NCBI GenBank assembly: GCA_033391075.1
Contig: JAWPMV010000001.1
Location: forward strand, 620,001-684,000
Source: Bacteroidia bacterium
GTDB lineage: Bacteria; Bacteroidota; Bacteroidia; J057
DNA length: 64,000 nt
Direction: 5' to 3'
The notes under the pieces are model-generated. The model made no database searches and was not told the origin of the DNA. It was given only the letters and a program-made list of their open reading frames with translations. Numbering within the stretch: the first letter of the stretch is position 1; every line of letters begins with the position of its first letter. The translations under genes were made by a program, and so were the position numbers. This document shows positions 18,601 to 26,340 of this stretch, piece by piece.

Positions 18601-21600
18601 CAGGATTTGTTACCGTAAGGGTATAAGTTCCTGCGGCAGATACTGTCGGATTTTGATCCGTGGAAGTAAATCCATTAGGACCGCTCCAACTGTAGCTTAC
18701 GCCAGGCGTTGTAGAGTTTCCGCTCAATTGTGCTGTAGGACTGATACAGTTGATTGTGTCCGTAGCTGCACTAATATTGGGAGCGGTAATATCTTCTGTT
18801 ACGGTCGCAGTTGCTGAAGAGCTACATCCTGTAGCAGGATTTATAACCGTTACAACATAAGCTCCTGCTGCACTTACGACAGGGTTTTGATCTGTTGAAG
18901 TAAAACCATTTGGACCTGTCCAGCTAAAGTTAACTCCATTTGTACCTGAACTCGCTCCAATTTGGACGTTTGTCAGAACACAAGTCAATTGTCCACCGTT
19001 AACCTGAACGCCGGGAGCAGCCGTGCTATCCAAAACGATTGCCGTGGCAGATGCTGTACAACCATTTGTAGGATTAGTTACTGTCAGCATATATGAGCCA
19101 GCAGCATTTACGCTTGGATTTTGCTGCGTTGAGCTAAAACCATTAGGCCCTGTCCAGCTATATGTTACCCCAGCAGTGGTAGAATTCCCACCTAGCTGTA
19201 CATTAGGATTATCACAAGTGATGGCTCCTCCGGTCGCACTTACATCCGGTACATCCGCATCCTGAATGACCTGTGCTGTTGCAACAGATTCACATCCATT
19301 GTTAGGATCAATAACTGTCAGGTTATAAGTCCCCGGGGAATTTACAATTGGGTTCTGTTGTGAAGAACCAAAGCCATTAGGGCCGGTCCATCTAAACAGG
19401 ACACCTGCAGTACCCGAATTGCCACTGATCTGGATGCTGGGATTATTACAGCTTAGGGTTCCTCCGATAGCAGTCGCACCGGGAGGAGTCAAATTCTCAT
19501 CAACAGTAGCCGTATCCAAAGAAGTACAACCACTAATAGTATTGGTAACTAATAAGATATAACTACCGGGCAGGCTTACCTGAGGATCTTCATCTGTAGA
19601 AGTGAATCCATTAGGTCCTGTCCAACTATAGCTTACGCCAAATACTCCTGCAGAACCGTTCAGAGTAACTGTTGGGAAATCGCAATTGATTGTGCCACCA
19701 ACAGCTAAAGCACCAGGCTCTGCAGTATCTTCTATAACAATTGCTGTTGCGGTAGAAGTACAGCCGCTAGCCGGATTTGTAACAGTCAATACATAAGTTC
19801 CTGAATCTGCAACCAGGGGACTTTGGATACTAGCAGTAAATCCATTAGGTCCTGTCCAGCTAAACTGAACACCTGGAAAAGGAGAATCTCCCATGATTTG
19901 AACGGCGCGATTTATACAAGAGGTGATAACATTTCCAATTGCTGTCGCTCCCGGAACGCTTGTATTCATATTTACCGTAGTCGAAGCGGATGAGCTACAA
20001 CCATTGGCTGGATTTGTAACGATGAGCGTATACGTACCGGCAACACTCACTACTGGATTGGAAATACTGGAGGTAAATCCATTAGGTCCAGTCCAGCTAT
20101 AGGTAATTCCAGTAGTCTGTGAATTTCCAACTAATTGAACCGTATTATTAATACAGGTGATGTCTCCTCCTGTAACTGTTACACCGGGGAGATTTGCATC
20201 TTCATCAACCAGAGCTGTATCCGAGGCAGTACAGATACCGGAAGCATCCGTTACTGTTAAGGTGTAAACCCCTGCGGTAGATACGCTTGGATTTTGTTGT
20301 GTGGAAGTGAATCCGCCAGGTCCAGCCCAACTATATGTTACGCCAGCTGCGGTGCTTGAACCACTGAGTTGAACGTTGCTCACTGTACAAGTGATCGTTC
20401 CTCCACTAGCTAAGGCATCAACATTTCCTCCCGATCCTTGTACCATGGCTGTATCAGTTGCGGTACATCCACTTTGAGGATTGGTAACAGTCAGGGTATA
20501 AGTTCCTGCCAGATTGACGATAGGGTTTTGTTGATTTGAAGTAAACCCATTAGGACCTGTCCAGGAATAGCTAACTCCAGCAGTCGTTGAACTTCCGCTG
20601 AGTTGCAAATTGCTTGTTCCACAATTTAGGTTCCCGCCTGTAGCAACAGCAACAGGAAGAGAAGTGTCTTCGCTTACCAGGGCAGTATCAGCACCGGTAC
20701 AAACTCCTCCTGCCGCAGAGACAGTCAAGGTGTATATACCTGCTACACTTACACTTGGATTCTGTTGGGCAGAAGTGAAGCCATTAGGTCCTGTCCAGCT
20801 ATAGCTTACTCCGCTGGAAGTACTGCTGCCGGAAAGCTGCACATTTGGACTGCTACAACTAATTGTGCCACCCATGGCAGTTGCATCCACGTTTCCTCCT
20901 GTTCCGCTTACCAGAGCGGTATCAGAAGAAGTACATCCATTTTGAGGATTGCTTACGGTCAGGGTATAAACGCCATTCGCAGAAACGCTTGGGTTTTGCT
21001 GATTAGAGGTAAAACCATTAGGACCCGTCCAGGAATAACTTACTCCCGCAGTATTAGAAGAGCCGGTAAGTTGAGCTGTTCCAGAAGTACAATTCAAAAT
21101 GCCTCCACTTGCCATTGCTCCCGGAGGACTCACATCTTCCGAGACCAGGGCTGTATCCGATACGCTACAAAATCCACTTGCATCTGTTACAGTCAGGGTA
21201 TAAATACCGGCTGTAGAAACTGTGGGGTTCTGCTGAGTAGAGCTAAAACCATTAGGTCCGCTCCAGTTATATCTAAGGCCAGTACCACTAGCTATTCCGT
21301 TCAACTGAACATTTGGATTGCTACAAGTAATACTACCACCATTTGCTATTGCTGTGATATTGTTTCCACTTCCACTTACTAAAGCAGTATCTGATGCGGT
21401 ACATCCATTGGTTGTGTCTGTGATAACCAGGGTATAAATGCCTGGATCTGTTGCTGAAGGACCGGGGGAAGTAGAAGAAAATCCGTTAGGACCTGTCCAG
21501 TTATATAAGACAGATGCCGGAGTAACGATTGCTGAAAGATGTGCAGGGCCAGAAGCACAAGATACATGACCTCCATGGGCTTCAACCGTAGGATCTTTCT

Positions 21601-22267
21601 TTAACTCTAGTACACCAATCTGATCGCTTGATTGGCAACCTGTACGAGGATCGGTTACAGTAAGTACAAAGGTGCCTTCGTGGTAGGTGTAGGGATTTTG
21701 CTGATTTGAAGAATAGTTCCAGGGACCTGTCCATGAATAGGTAACGCCCGCAGTTGGGGAGCTTCCCATAAGTTGTACGCTATCCACTACACAGGTAATG
21801 ATTCCTCCTCCTGATGCTGTGGCGCCAGGTAAAGGATTGACAGTTTTCGTGACTACATTGCTGGAATACCAGCTTGTACAGGTGGATCTTTTCGCCCTCC
21901 TTCTATACTCGGTGGTTTCGAGAATAGTACCGGGATTGTACCCCCGATTTATGGCTCCACTTATATCTGTCCATGCTCCTCCAGCAGTTCTGGACTGCCA
22001 TTGGTACATGATATATCCTCCAGAGCCGCCATAGGCACTATTGGAATTGGAGATCCAGGTAGGATTGTAGCTTCCGCATTTTGTCTGATTCCCGGAAATA
22101 TATCCTGCGCTACCGATATTGTAGCATTGGGAATAAGAAGCATTTGGAAACATAAACCCAAATAGACCCAGAAAAATAAGGCTTAGCTTGAAGCTGGACC
22201 TTATTGGAACGGAACTGGAAATTTGGAGCTTGGTTCTAAATAAACTAGGTAGAGTATAAAAGGTCAT
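15656..22267 (-). CDS. Giant T9SS-secreted surface protein with 17 tandem ~78-residue repeats
   Basis: A 2203-residue secreted protein. An N-terminal signal peptide with an extended n-region ends near residue 46 (NASYSQ). After a ~100-residue Cys-containing lead comes an array of 17 repeats (~147-1475). Each unit has an early Cys, YSWTGPNGFTS, QNP.VS.AGTYTLTVT and a late GC. The pattern resembles Ig/PKD-like domains stabilised by an internal disulfide. Next come one SdrD B-like module (IGDYVFEDANRNGIQD), three cadherin-like modules (GxVTYTPxxGFxGxDEFxYxV), an FN3-like region and a C-terminal T9SS type A sorting domain (YLNAYPNPVANELNL to the end). The likely role is a long stalk-like adhesin or filament. 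The repeats make recombination and assembly error plausible. Confidence 0.9.
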   Translation of the reverse strand: MTFYTLPSLFRTKLQISSSVPIRSSFKLSLIFLGLFGFMFPNASYSQCYNIGSAGYISGNQTKCGSYNPTWISNSNSAYGGSGGYIMYQWQSRTAGGAWTDISGAINRGYNPGTILETTEYRRRAKRSTCTSWYSSNVVTKTVNPLPGATASGGGIITCVVDSVQLMGSSPTAGVTYSWTGPWNYSSNQQNPYTYHEGTFVLTVTDPRTGCQSSDQIGVLELKKDPTVEAHGGHVSCASGPAHLSAIVTPASVLYNWTGPNGFSSTSPGPSATDPGIYTLVITDTTNGCTASDTALVSGSGNNITAIANGGSITCSNPNVQLNGIASGTGLRYNWSGPNGFSSTQQNPTVSTAGIYTLTVTDASGFCSVSDTALVSEDVSPPGAMASGGILNCTSGTAQLTGSSNTAGVSYSWTGPNGFTSNQQNPSVSANGVYTLTVSNPQNGCTSSDTALVSGTGGNVDATAMGGTISCSSPNVQLSGSSTSSGVSYSWTGPNGFTSAQQNPSVSVAGIYTLTVSAAGGVCTGADTALVSEDTSLPVAVATGGNLNCGTSNLQLSGSSTTAGVSYSWTGPNGFTSNQQNPIVNLAGTYTLTVTNPQSGCTATDTAMVQGSGGNVDALASGGTITCTVSNVQLSGSSTAAGVTYSWAGPGGFTSTQQNPSVSTAGVYTLTVTDASGICTASDTALVDEDANLPGVTVTGGDITCINNTVQLVGNSQTTGITYSWTGPNGFTSSISNPVVSVAGTYTLIVTNPANGCSSSASTTVNMNTSVPGATAIGNVITSCINRAVQIMGDSPFPGVQFSWTGPNGFTASIQSPLVADSGTYVLTVTNPASGCTSTATAIVIEDTAEPGALAVGGTINCDFPTVTLNGSAGVFGVSYSWTGPNGFTSTDEDPQVSLPGSYILLVTNTISGCTSLDTATVDENLTPPGATAIGGTLSCNNPSIQISGNSGTAGVLFRWTGPNGFGSSQQNPIVNSPGTYNLTVIDPNNGCESVATAQVIQDADVPDVSATGGAITCDNPNVQLGGNSTTAGVTYSWTGPNGFSSTQQNPSVNAAGSYMLTVTNPTNGCTASATAIVLDSTAAPGVQVNGGQLTCVLTNVQIGASSGTNGVNFSWTGPNGFTSTDQNPVVSAAGAYVVTVINPATGCSSSATATVTEDITAPNISAATDTINCISPTAQLSGNSTTPGVSYSWSGPNGFTSTDQNPTVSAAGTYTLTVTNPVNGCTASLDVIVIEDRALPGAQATGATLTCTQNTVQLQGNSSTAGVSYFWAGPNGFTSRAQNPTVNTAGTYILTIVNPVNGCISIDTAQVTEDINLPDASATGGTLTCAVQSVQLTGSSSTPNAAYSWAGPNGFTSTAQNPNATQAGTYILTVTNPATGCSTVVTTNVLEDIAIPEDVEASVVNVVCADSVQLIGATTTDSVSFSWTGPAGFTSNAQSPFVSANGVYTLVVTDTTNGCSSSDTAQVNFQACAIIGDYVFEDANRNGIQDIGENGISGVNVELLDASGAVVATETTDPNGLYEFAARGGDYSIRFVSSSLPSGFVISRQDQGSDDNIDSDPDPATGETILNTFTSGVSDLSWDAGTYLFNCSANAGNLVLRDTCLEICIVGTAANITAELDGTEVVPPGFTVVYFLTSLPGNVVIDSSLSPSFQASQIGVYTMHSMVIDTNPSSPDYVDLSSIIFGTSTISDVDALIGLNVCGDLNTNGVQAQVTQCPGPLALDDFNNVVQDSSVTGNVLTNDTDPFGGTLEVDTVLVNGPSDGTVTIAADGSYTYIPNPGFIGEDEFTYRVCNINLCPPICSEAIVFIEVLAEGNLTENAAPIANADVMAVEENKSVDLFVANNDFDVNGNPLSNPEPNQAPLHGSVVYNDNGSVTYTPARGFIGRDEFSYKILDNGNPAKYDIGKVILHVRSSNTGLNGQPIAMDDAVVTGMTQEVRWSVAINDVNTNGGNAIYNLVEPPLSGMMNSFNVKNGLFSYTPAPGFTGMDKFVYEACDPQGCSRATVYITVFTNPINRPADLVSSLSVEQNGPDAKLIWTTSQEVNSKYFEIERSADGGTFEQVGISASAGNSLTPRAYQYLDENVTLLEYNTVYYRIKMVDIDGSHAYSQVAELKVEDTDAVYLNAYPNPVANELNLDWTSGSQVDEIRILNHVGQLIYVHKPGSDERSGMLQLNVEKWGRGLYYVHLYSGEVMTAQRLFLE
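17848..21829 (-). repeat. Array of 17 protein-coding ~234-bp repeats
   Basis: Seventeen consecutive coding units of about 78 codons inside the giant gene. Units 2-7 alternate between two subtypes. Units ending ...SG.GGN carry NPQ.GC or TTNGC, and units ending ...ED... carry DASG.C. This gives a 2-unit (~156-residue) higher-order period. Later units (8-16) are more uniform (NP..GCxSxATAxV.ED). Conserved codons around the WTGPNGFTS core make the DNA itself repetitive. Confidence 0.9.
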
Positions 22268-22626
22268 GTAAGAACTATTTTAACGCCAAATGATCCGGAT
22301 GATTAAACCGGAAACAAGTAAACCTGGAGGCACGTATGCCTTCAAGTCATATCAATCGTGTTTGAATGGATTTGGGTTAAAAAAAAGGTGATCAAATACC
22401 CCTTCACAAATATTGTCAGATATTTTAGATATATCAAATATTTGAAAGAATTTAATTTCCCTATTATTCACATACATAAAACATGCCTAAATTGCCCCAA
22501 AATCAATAAAAATCTGGCTTTTTGTGTGCTTAGCTAAAATTAGTGTTTGAGTGGTGAAGGAAAATTTTTCGAACCAGAAAAGCGAAGTATTAGTTAAGTT
22601 TAATGAATACCATACAATTGTGAACC
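22268..22626. other. Divergent promoter region between giant gene and UbiD gene
   Basis: About 360 bp, A/T-rich, no credible gene. It contains a 12-bp perfect palindrome TCAAATATTTGA at 22434-22445 of unknown meaning. No exact TAnnTTTG box was found on either strand near the start codons. Confidence 0.45.
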
Positions 22627-24462
22627 TTGAAGTACAAAAGTCTTAAATCCTGCGTCAATGATCTGGAAAAAAATGGTCACTTGATGCGAATAAAAGAAGA
22701 AATCGATCCCTATCTGGAAATGGCAGAAATACAGCGAAGGCTGTATGAAGTTCGTGGACCTGCCGTACTTTTCGAAAATGTAAAAGGAAGTCCTTTCCCT
22801 GCAGTCTGTAACTTATTTGGTACAGCTGAGCGATCAAACTTCATTTTTCGATCGACAATTAAACAGGTGAAACGTATCGTTGCAGCAAAAGCAGATCCCA
22901 AAAGTCTTCTGGCTTATCCCTGGGCCTTACCGGCTATTGGACTGGCGGCAAGTAAAGCTCTTCCGCTGAAATCCTGGTTCAAGGCTCCGGTGCTGCATGG
23001 GCAAACTCAATTGGATAAGTTGCCTCAACTGCATTCCTGGCCAATGGATGGAGGGGCTTATATAACCTTGCCCCAGGTTTATACTGAAGATCCGGATGCT
23101 CCTGGTGTTATGAAGTCAAATGTGGGGATGTACAGGATACAGATTTCAGGGAATGAGTTTATCCCGAATGAAGAACTAGGACTTCACTATCAGATTCATC
23201 GAGGGATAGGGGTTCATCATAGTCGAGCTGCTGCAAAAGGAGAAAGACTTAAGGTAAGTATATTCGTTGGGGGGCCACCAGCACACAGCTTTGGCGCGGT
23301 AATGCCTTTGCCTGAGGGGCTTTCTGAATTGATGTTCTCCGGCATGTTTGCCGGGCGGAATTTTCGCTATACCCGTAGAAATGGACATACTCTGTCTTCA
23401 GATGCAGACTTTTGTATAGTAGGGAGTATAGATCCTACAGAAACCAAAGGCGAAGGACCATTTGGAGATCACTTGGGTTACTATAGCCTTAAACATGATT
23501 TTCCTTTGATGAAAGTAGAAGCTGTCTATCATAGAAAGGATGCCATTTGGCCATTCACTGTAGTAGGCAGGCCTCCACAAGAAGATACCAGCTTTGGCGC
23601 ACTTATTCACGAGGTAACTGAAGCCATGGTTCCGGTTTCTGTACCCGGACTCTCTGCTATGCATGCGGTAGATGCAGCAGGAGTGCATCCCTTGCTTCTT
23701 GCTATAGGACATGAAAGATATGTGCCTTATAAAAGCCGGGAACCCCAGGAAATCCTGACCGTCGCAAATGCCGTTCTCGGATTTGGTCAGGCTTCTTTAG
23801 CTAAATATCTTTTAATAGCAGCTAAGGAAGATAAGCCGAATCTGGACATTCACGATATCCCCGCTTTTCTGCAACATATCCTTGAAAGGATCGATCTGCG
23901 AAGAGACCTCCACTTTCAAACCCGAACTACTATGGATACTCTGGATTATTCGGGGATGGGCTTAAATCAAGGTTCGAAATTGGTGATAGCAGCTGCAGGT
24001 GAAAAGAAACGGAAACTTGGAAGTAATTTGCCTCAAAACTTTAGCTTACCCTCTTCCTTCTCTGATCCCCGTATCGTTATGCCTGGGATATTAGCTGTGA
24101 AAAGTGGAGCTTTTAGCAGCTATGAAGAAGCAGCCGTTGAAATGAAAAAGCTGGAAACCCATTTAGCTAATGTAGGAGAGATAGAGGGCCTTCCGCTGAT
24201 TGTGGTTGTGGACGATAGCGAATTTACAGCAGCCAAACTCAACAATTTTCTCTGGGTTTGTTTTACCCGCTCCAATCCATCCCACGATATTTATGGAGTC
24301 AATCAATCCTTTATCCATAAACATTGGGGCTGTGATAATAACCTTATCATTGATGCTAGAATAAAGCCTCATCACGCTCCCCCTTTGATCGAAGATCCTG
24401 AAATCAGCCGAAAAGTAGATCAATTAGCTACTAAGGGAGGTCCATTTGAGGGTATTTTTTAA
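22627..24462 (+). CDS. UbiD-family decarboxylase (prenyl-FMN dependent)
   Basis: A 611-residue member of the UbiD family, which uses prenylated FMN to decarboxylate aromatic or alpha,beta-unsaturated acids. In Bacteroidota, long forms like this are usually annotated as menaquinone-pathway decarboxylases. Cofactor and catalytic motifs are visible: NVGMYRIQISG, HYQIHRGIGVHH, and EGPFGDHLGYYS. A C-terminal extension beyond E. coli UbiD (497 residues) is present. The start appears to be TTG (22627): translation from it gives MKYKSLKSCVNDLEKNGHL, a normal family N-terminus, and no in-frame ATG lies upstream. No UbiX gene is nearby. Substrate not proven from the sequence. Confidence 0.88.
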   Translation: MKYKSLKSCVNDLEKNGHLMRIKEEIDPYLEMAEIQRRLYEVRGPAVLFENVKGSPFPAVCNLFGTAERSNFIFRSTIKQVKRIVAAKADPKSLLAYPWALPAIGLAASKALPLKSWFKAPVLHGQTQLDKLPQLHSWPMDGGAYITLPQVYTEDPDAPGVMKSNVGMYRIQISGNEFIPNEELGLHYQIHRGIGVHHSRAAAKGERLKVSIFVGGPPAHSFGAVMPLPEGLSELMFSGMFAGRNFRYTRRNGHTLSSDADFCIVGSIDPTETKGEGPFGDHLGYYSLKHDFPLMKVEAVYHRKDAIWPFTVVGRPPQEDTSFGALIHEVTEAMVPVSVPGLSAMHAVDAAGVHPLLLAIGHERYVPYKSREPQEILTVANAVLGFGQASLAKYLLIAAKEDKPNLDIHDIPAFLQHILERIDLRRDLHFQTRTTMDTLDYSGMGLNQGSKLVIAAAGEKKRKLGSNLPQNFSLPSSFSDPRIVMPGILAVKSGAFSSYEEAAVEMKKLETHLANVGEIEGLPLIVVVDDSEFTAAKLNNFLWVCFTRSNPSHDIYGVNQSFIHKHWGCDNNLIIDARIKPHHAPPLIEDPEISRKVDQLATKGGPFEGIF

Positions 24463-25160
24463 AGAAAATACCGGTTTTCCATGATTTTTTCAAGAAAAGG
24501 GAAAATTCGGAGAAAAGCCTTAAACAGAGTTCCAAAAAATAGGCTACTCGTTTTCTATAGTAGAGCATCTGAAAATCGATGGCTTATCCTCCTTTTTGGC
24601 TTTCTTATTCGGTCTTCTGAGTCATTGAGGTGATATTTTTACTTGGAATCCCATTTTTTTTCAATTCTCCGAAAAGAAATTCTTATGCGAAATATCTGGA
24701 TTTTGTCTTTTTATTTTTCCCTCATTTTTATCCAAACAGCCTTCCAAAATACTTCATTTTTTTTACTTCATTTTTGAGCTATATCGAAAGGAGATATCCA
24801 TGTTTTTCGAATGTATGCTTCAATGTATAATCTCAAAATGAGGAATATACACATGTGGAATATACCTCTTGTGAGAATGCTCGAATTCAGGGGGGGGGTA
24901 GTATCTTGGATAAATATTTATTATACTGATAATCAATGTTTTGTGCGTATTTTTATTTATATCTGTATTCCGTAGGAAGTAGTAGATCATTTTATGAAAA
25001 ACAGGCCGAAATATTCGATTTTAGAATTAAATATGTGAGATTTTGGCCGGGCTTGTAAATTTCTTCCGCCCTGCGGGCTATTTGAAAATATATAGCGTAA
25101 ATCGTAATATTGTGTATATCACATTATATAATTTTCGAACCAAATCATTTACTCCTGACT
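24463..25160. other. Long A/T-rich intergenic region upstream of the first MarR gene
   Basis: About 700 bp without a credible gene; a 66-codon frame at 24630-24830 is low-complexity Phe/Ser and rejected. It contains two direct copies of GGAATATAC (about 24842 and 24857), a run of nine Gs at 24890-24898, a short GC hairpin (GCCC/GGGC) near 25070 and a MarR-like palindrome at 25107-25127. Confidence 0.5.
25107..25127. promoter_or_regulatory. Candidate MarR operator palindrome
   Basis: ATA-T-TGTG-TATAT-CACA-T-TAT is a 21-bp imperfect palindrome (one mismatched pair) centred 44 bp before the MarR start codon. Spacing and symmetry fit MarR-dimer sites. Autoregulation is inferred. Confidence 0.45.
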
Positions 25161-25619
25161 ATGGAAAGGCAGGTTAATAAACCAGCATGGAATGCTCCTT
25201 CATTTGAGGAAAGTTTGCTTAGACTGAGAACTGTTCACTGGCATCAACAGGACTTTGTACGAAAGAGGTATAAACTTAAACCCGATGAATTCAATATCAT
25301 CTTGCATTTGTTGAAAAACAAGGAGCAGAGAATGAGAGATCTGGGAGACAGATTTCAAATCAAACTAAGTACACTGACCAGCATGGTTGATAAAATTGAG
25401 CAAGCGAGATATGTCAAGAGGCAAAACTCTACCCAGGACCGCAGAGTAGTATATCTTCAATTGACTGAAAAAGGGAAAAGATTGTGCGATAACTATTTTA
25501 CGTACTTAAAAGAAATCTCCTCCCAAATGAGAAAGGTGTTGAATGAAGATCAGCTCAGTGTATTTATAGAAGGTACCAAACGCCTCGAAGAATCTATCAA
25601 GTTATCCGGAGGTTTCTAA
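25161..25619 (+). CDS. MarR-family transcriptional regulator (copy 1 of 3)
   Basis: A 152-residue winged-helix regulator. The recognition region reads MRDLGDRFQIKLSTLTSMVDKIEQARYVKRQNSTQDRRVVYLQLTEKGK, with the MarR wing signature DRRVVYLQLTEKG. The family forms dimers that usually repress nearby genes until a small ligand binds. The ATG at 25161 is preferred over upstream GTG/TTG options, which add an unlike N-terminus. It is followed 35 bp later by a second MarR gene; a third lies at 30.3 kb. All three share an IKLSTLT or MKLSTLT core. A palindrome lies just upstream. Ligand unknown. Confidence 0.88.
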   Translation: MERQVNKPAWNAPSFEESLLRLRTVHWHQQDFVRKRYKLKPDEFNIILHLLKNKEQRMRDLGDRFQIKLSTLTSMVDKIEQARYVKRQNSTQDRRVVYLQLTEKGKRLCDNYFTYLKEISSQMRKVLNEDQLSVFIEGTKRLEESIKLSGGF

Positions 25620-25654
25620 CAGATAGAAGCCGGTAATCCTAGAAATTAAAAGCC

Positions 25655-26080
25655 GTGAACGATTATACGCTCGAAAGCAGTTTAAGCCTATTGCATCAAA
25701 TTTTTAGAAACCGCAAATCCTTCATAGAAAAGAAGTATAAGATCAATGCCTTTGAAATGGACCTGATCATATTTCTGGAGTTTGTTGGGGTAGAGAAAAT
25801 GAAAGAAATCGCTGAATATTTCAGGATGAAACTTTCTACCCTAACCAATGCGATAGATAAATCAGAACAAAAAGGTATTCTAAAAAGAAACTATTCCAGA
25901 ACGGACCGCCGGATTGTCAAGCTAAAAGTGACTGCCAAAGGAAGGCGTCTGTATCAACAGTATCAGGAAGATCTTAAATTGATCGCGTCCCGGATGACTG
26001 AGAATTGGAGTGATAAAGAAATCGCTGATTTTGAAAGCTGCCTGAAAAGTATGCAAGACCTGGAGTATGAGATTGAGTAA
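25655..26080 (+). CDS. MarR-family transcriptional regulator (copy 2 of 3)
   Basis: A 141-residue paralogue of the preceding gene, starting at GTG 25655. The winged helix is MKEIAEYFRMKLSTLTNAIDKSEQKGILKRNYSRTDRRIVKLKVTAKGR. It lies 35 bp downstream of copy 1 in the same direction, so the two are probably one transcript; hetero-dimerisation is possible but speculative. The convergent FtsX-type permease gene ends 260 bp further on. No in-frame ATG would give a full winged helix, so GTG is the best start. Confidence 0.85.
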   Translation: MNDYTLESSLSLLHQIFRNRKSFIEKKYKINAFEMDLIIFLEFVGVEKMKEIAEYFRMKLSTLTNAIDKSEQKGILKRNYSRTDRRIVKLKVTAKGRRLYQQYQEDLKLIASRMTENWSDKEIADFESCLKSMQDLEYEIE

Positions 26081-26340
26081 GTGAATTTATCCCTTTTAGG
26101 CTATATTTCCTTTCCAAGCTTACCAATACACTTTGTCCCGCTCTCAATAACATGAAGAAAGCATTGAATTGTGATCTCTTGAGCAGTAGGTGTGTTACAT
26201 AATCACTGCTTCATCGACTAGTTGTATCCTGCGAGTTCTCAATTGTAAGGTCTGGAAAGCAATTCAATATTTCCCCCTCCAGAACCTTAAAAAGATGTTC
26301 TTCTTTCCTGGATCAATCCTGATGCTACCTTCGACTTGAT

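Noticed and set aside
20765-21382. Long plus-strand frame within the giant repeat gene (and others near 18419)
   Set aside because: Its apparent repetitiveness only mirrors the repeats of the opposite-strand gene.
17848-21829. CRISPR array
   Set aside because: The regular spacing is ~234 bp and entirely protein-coding; there are no short identical repeats with unique spacers and no cas genes.
24630-24830. 66-codon Phe/Ser-rich frame
   Set aside because: Low-complexity translation of A/T-rich intergenic DNA.
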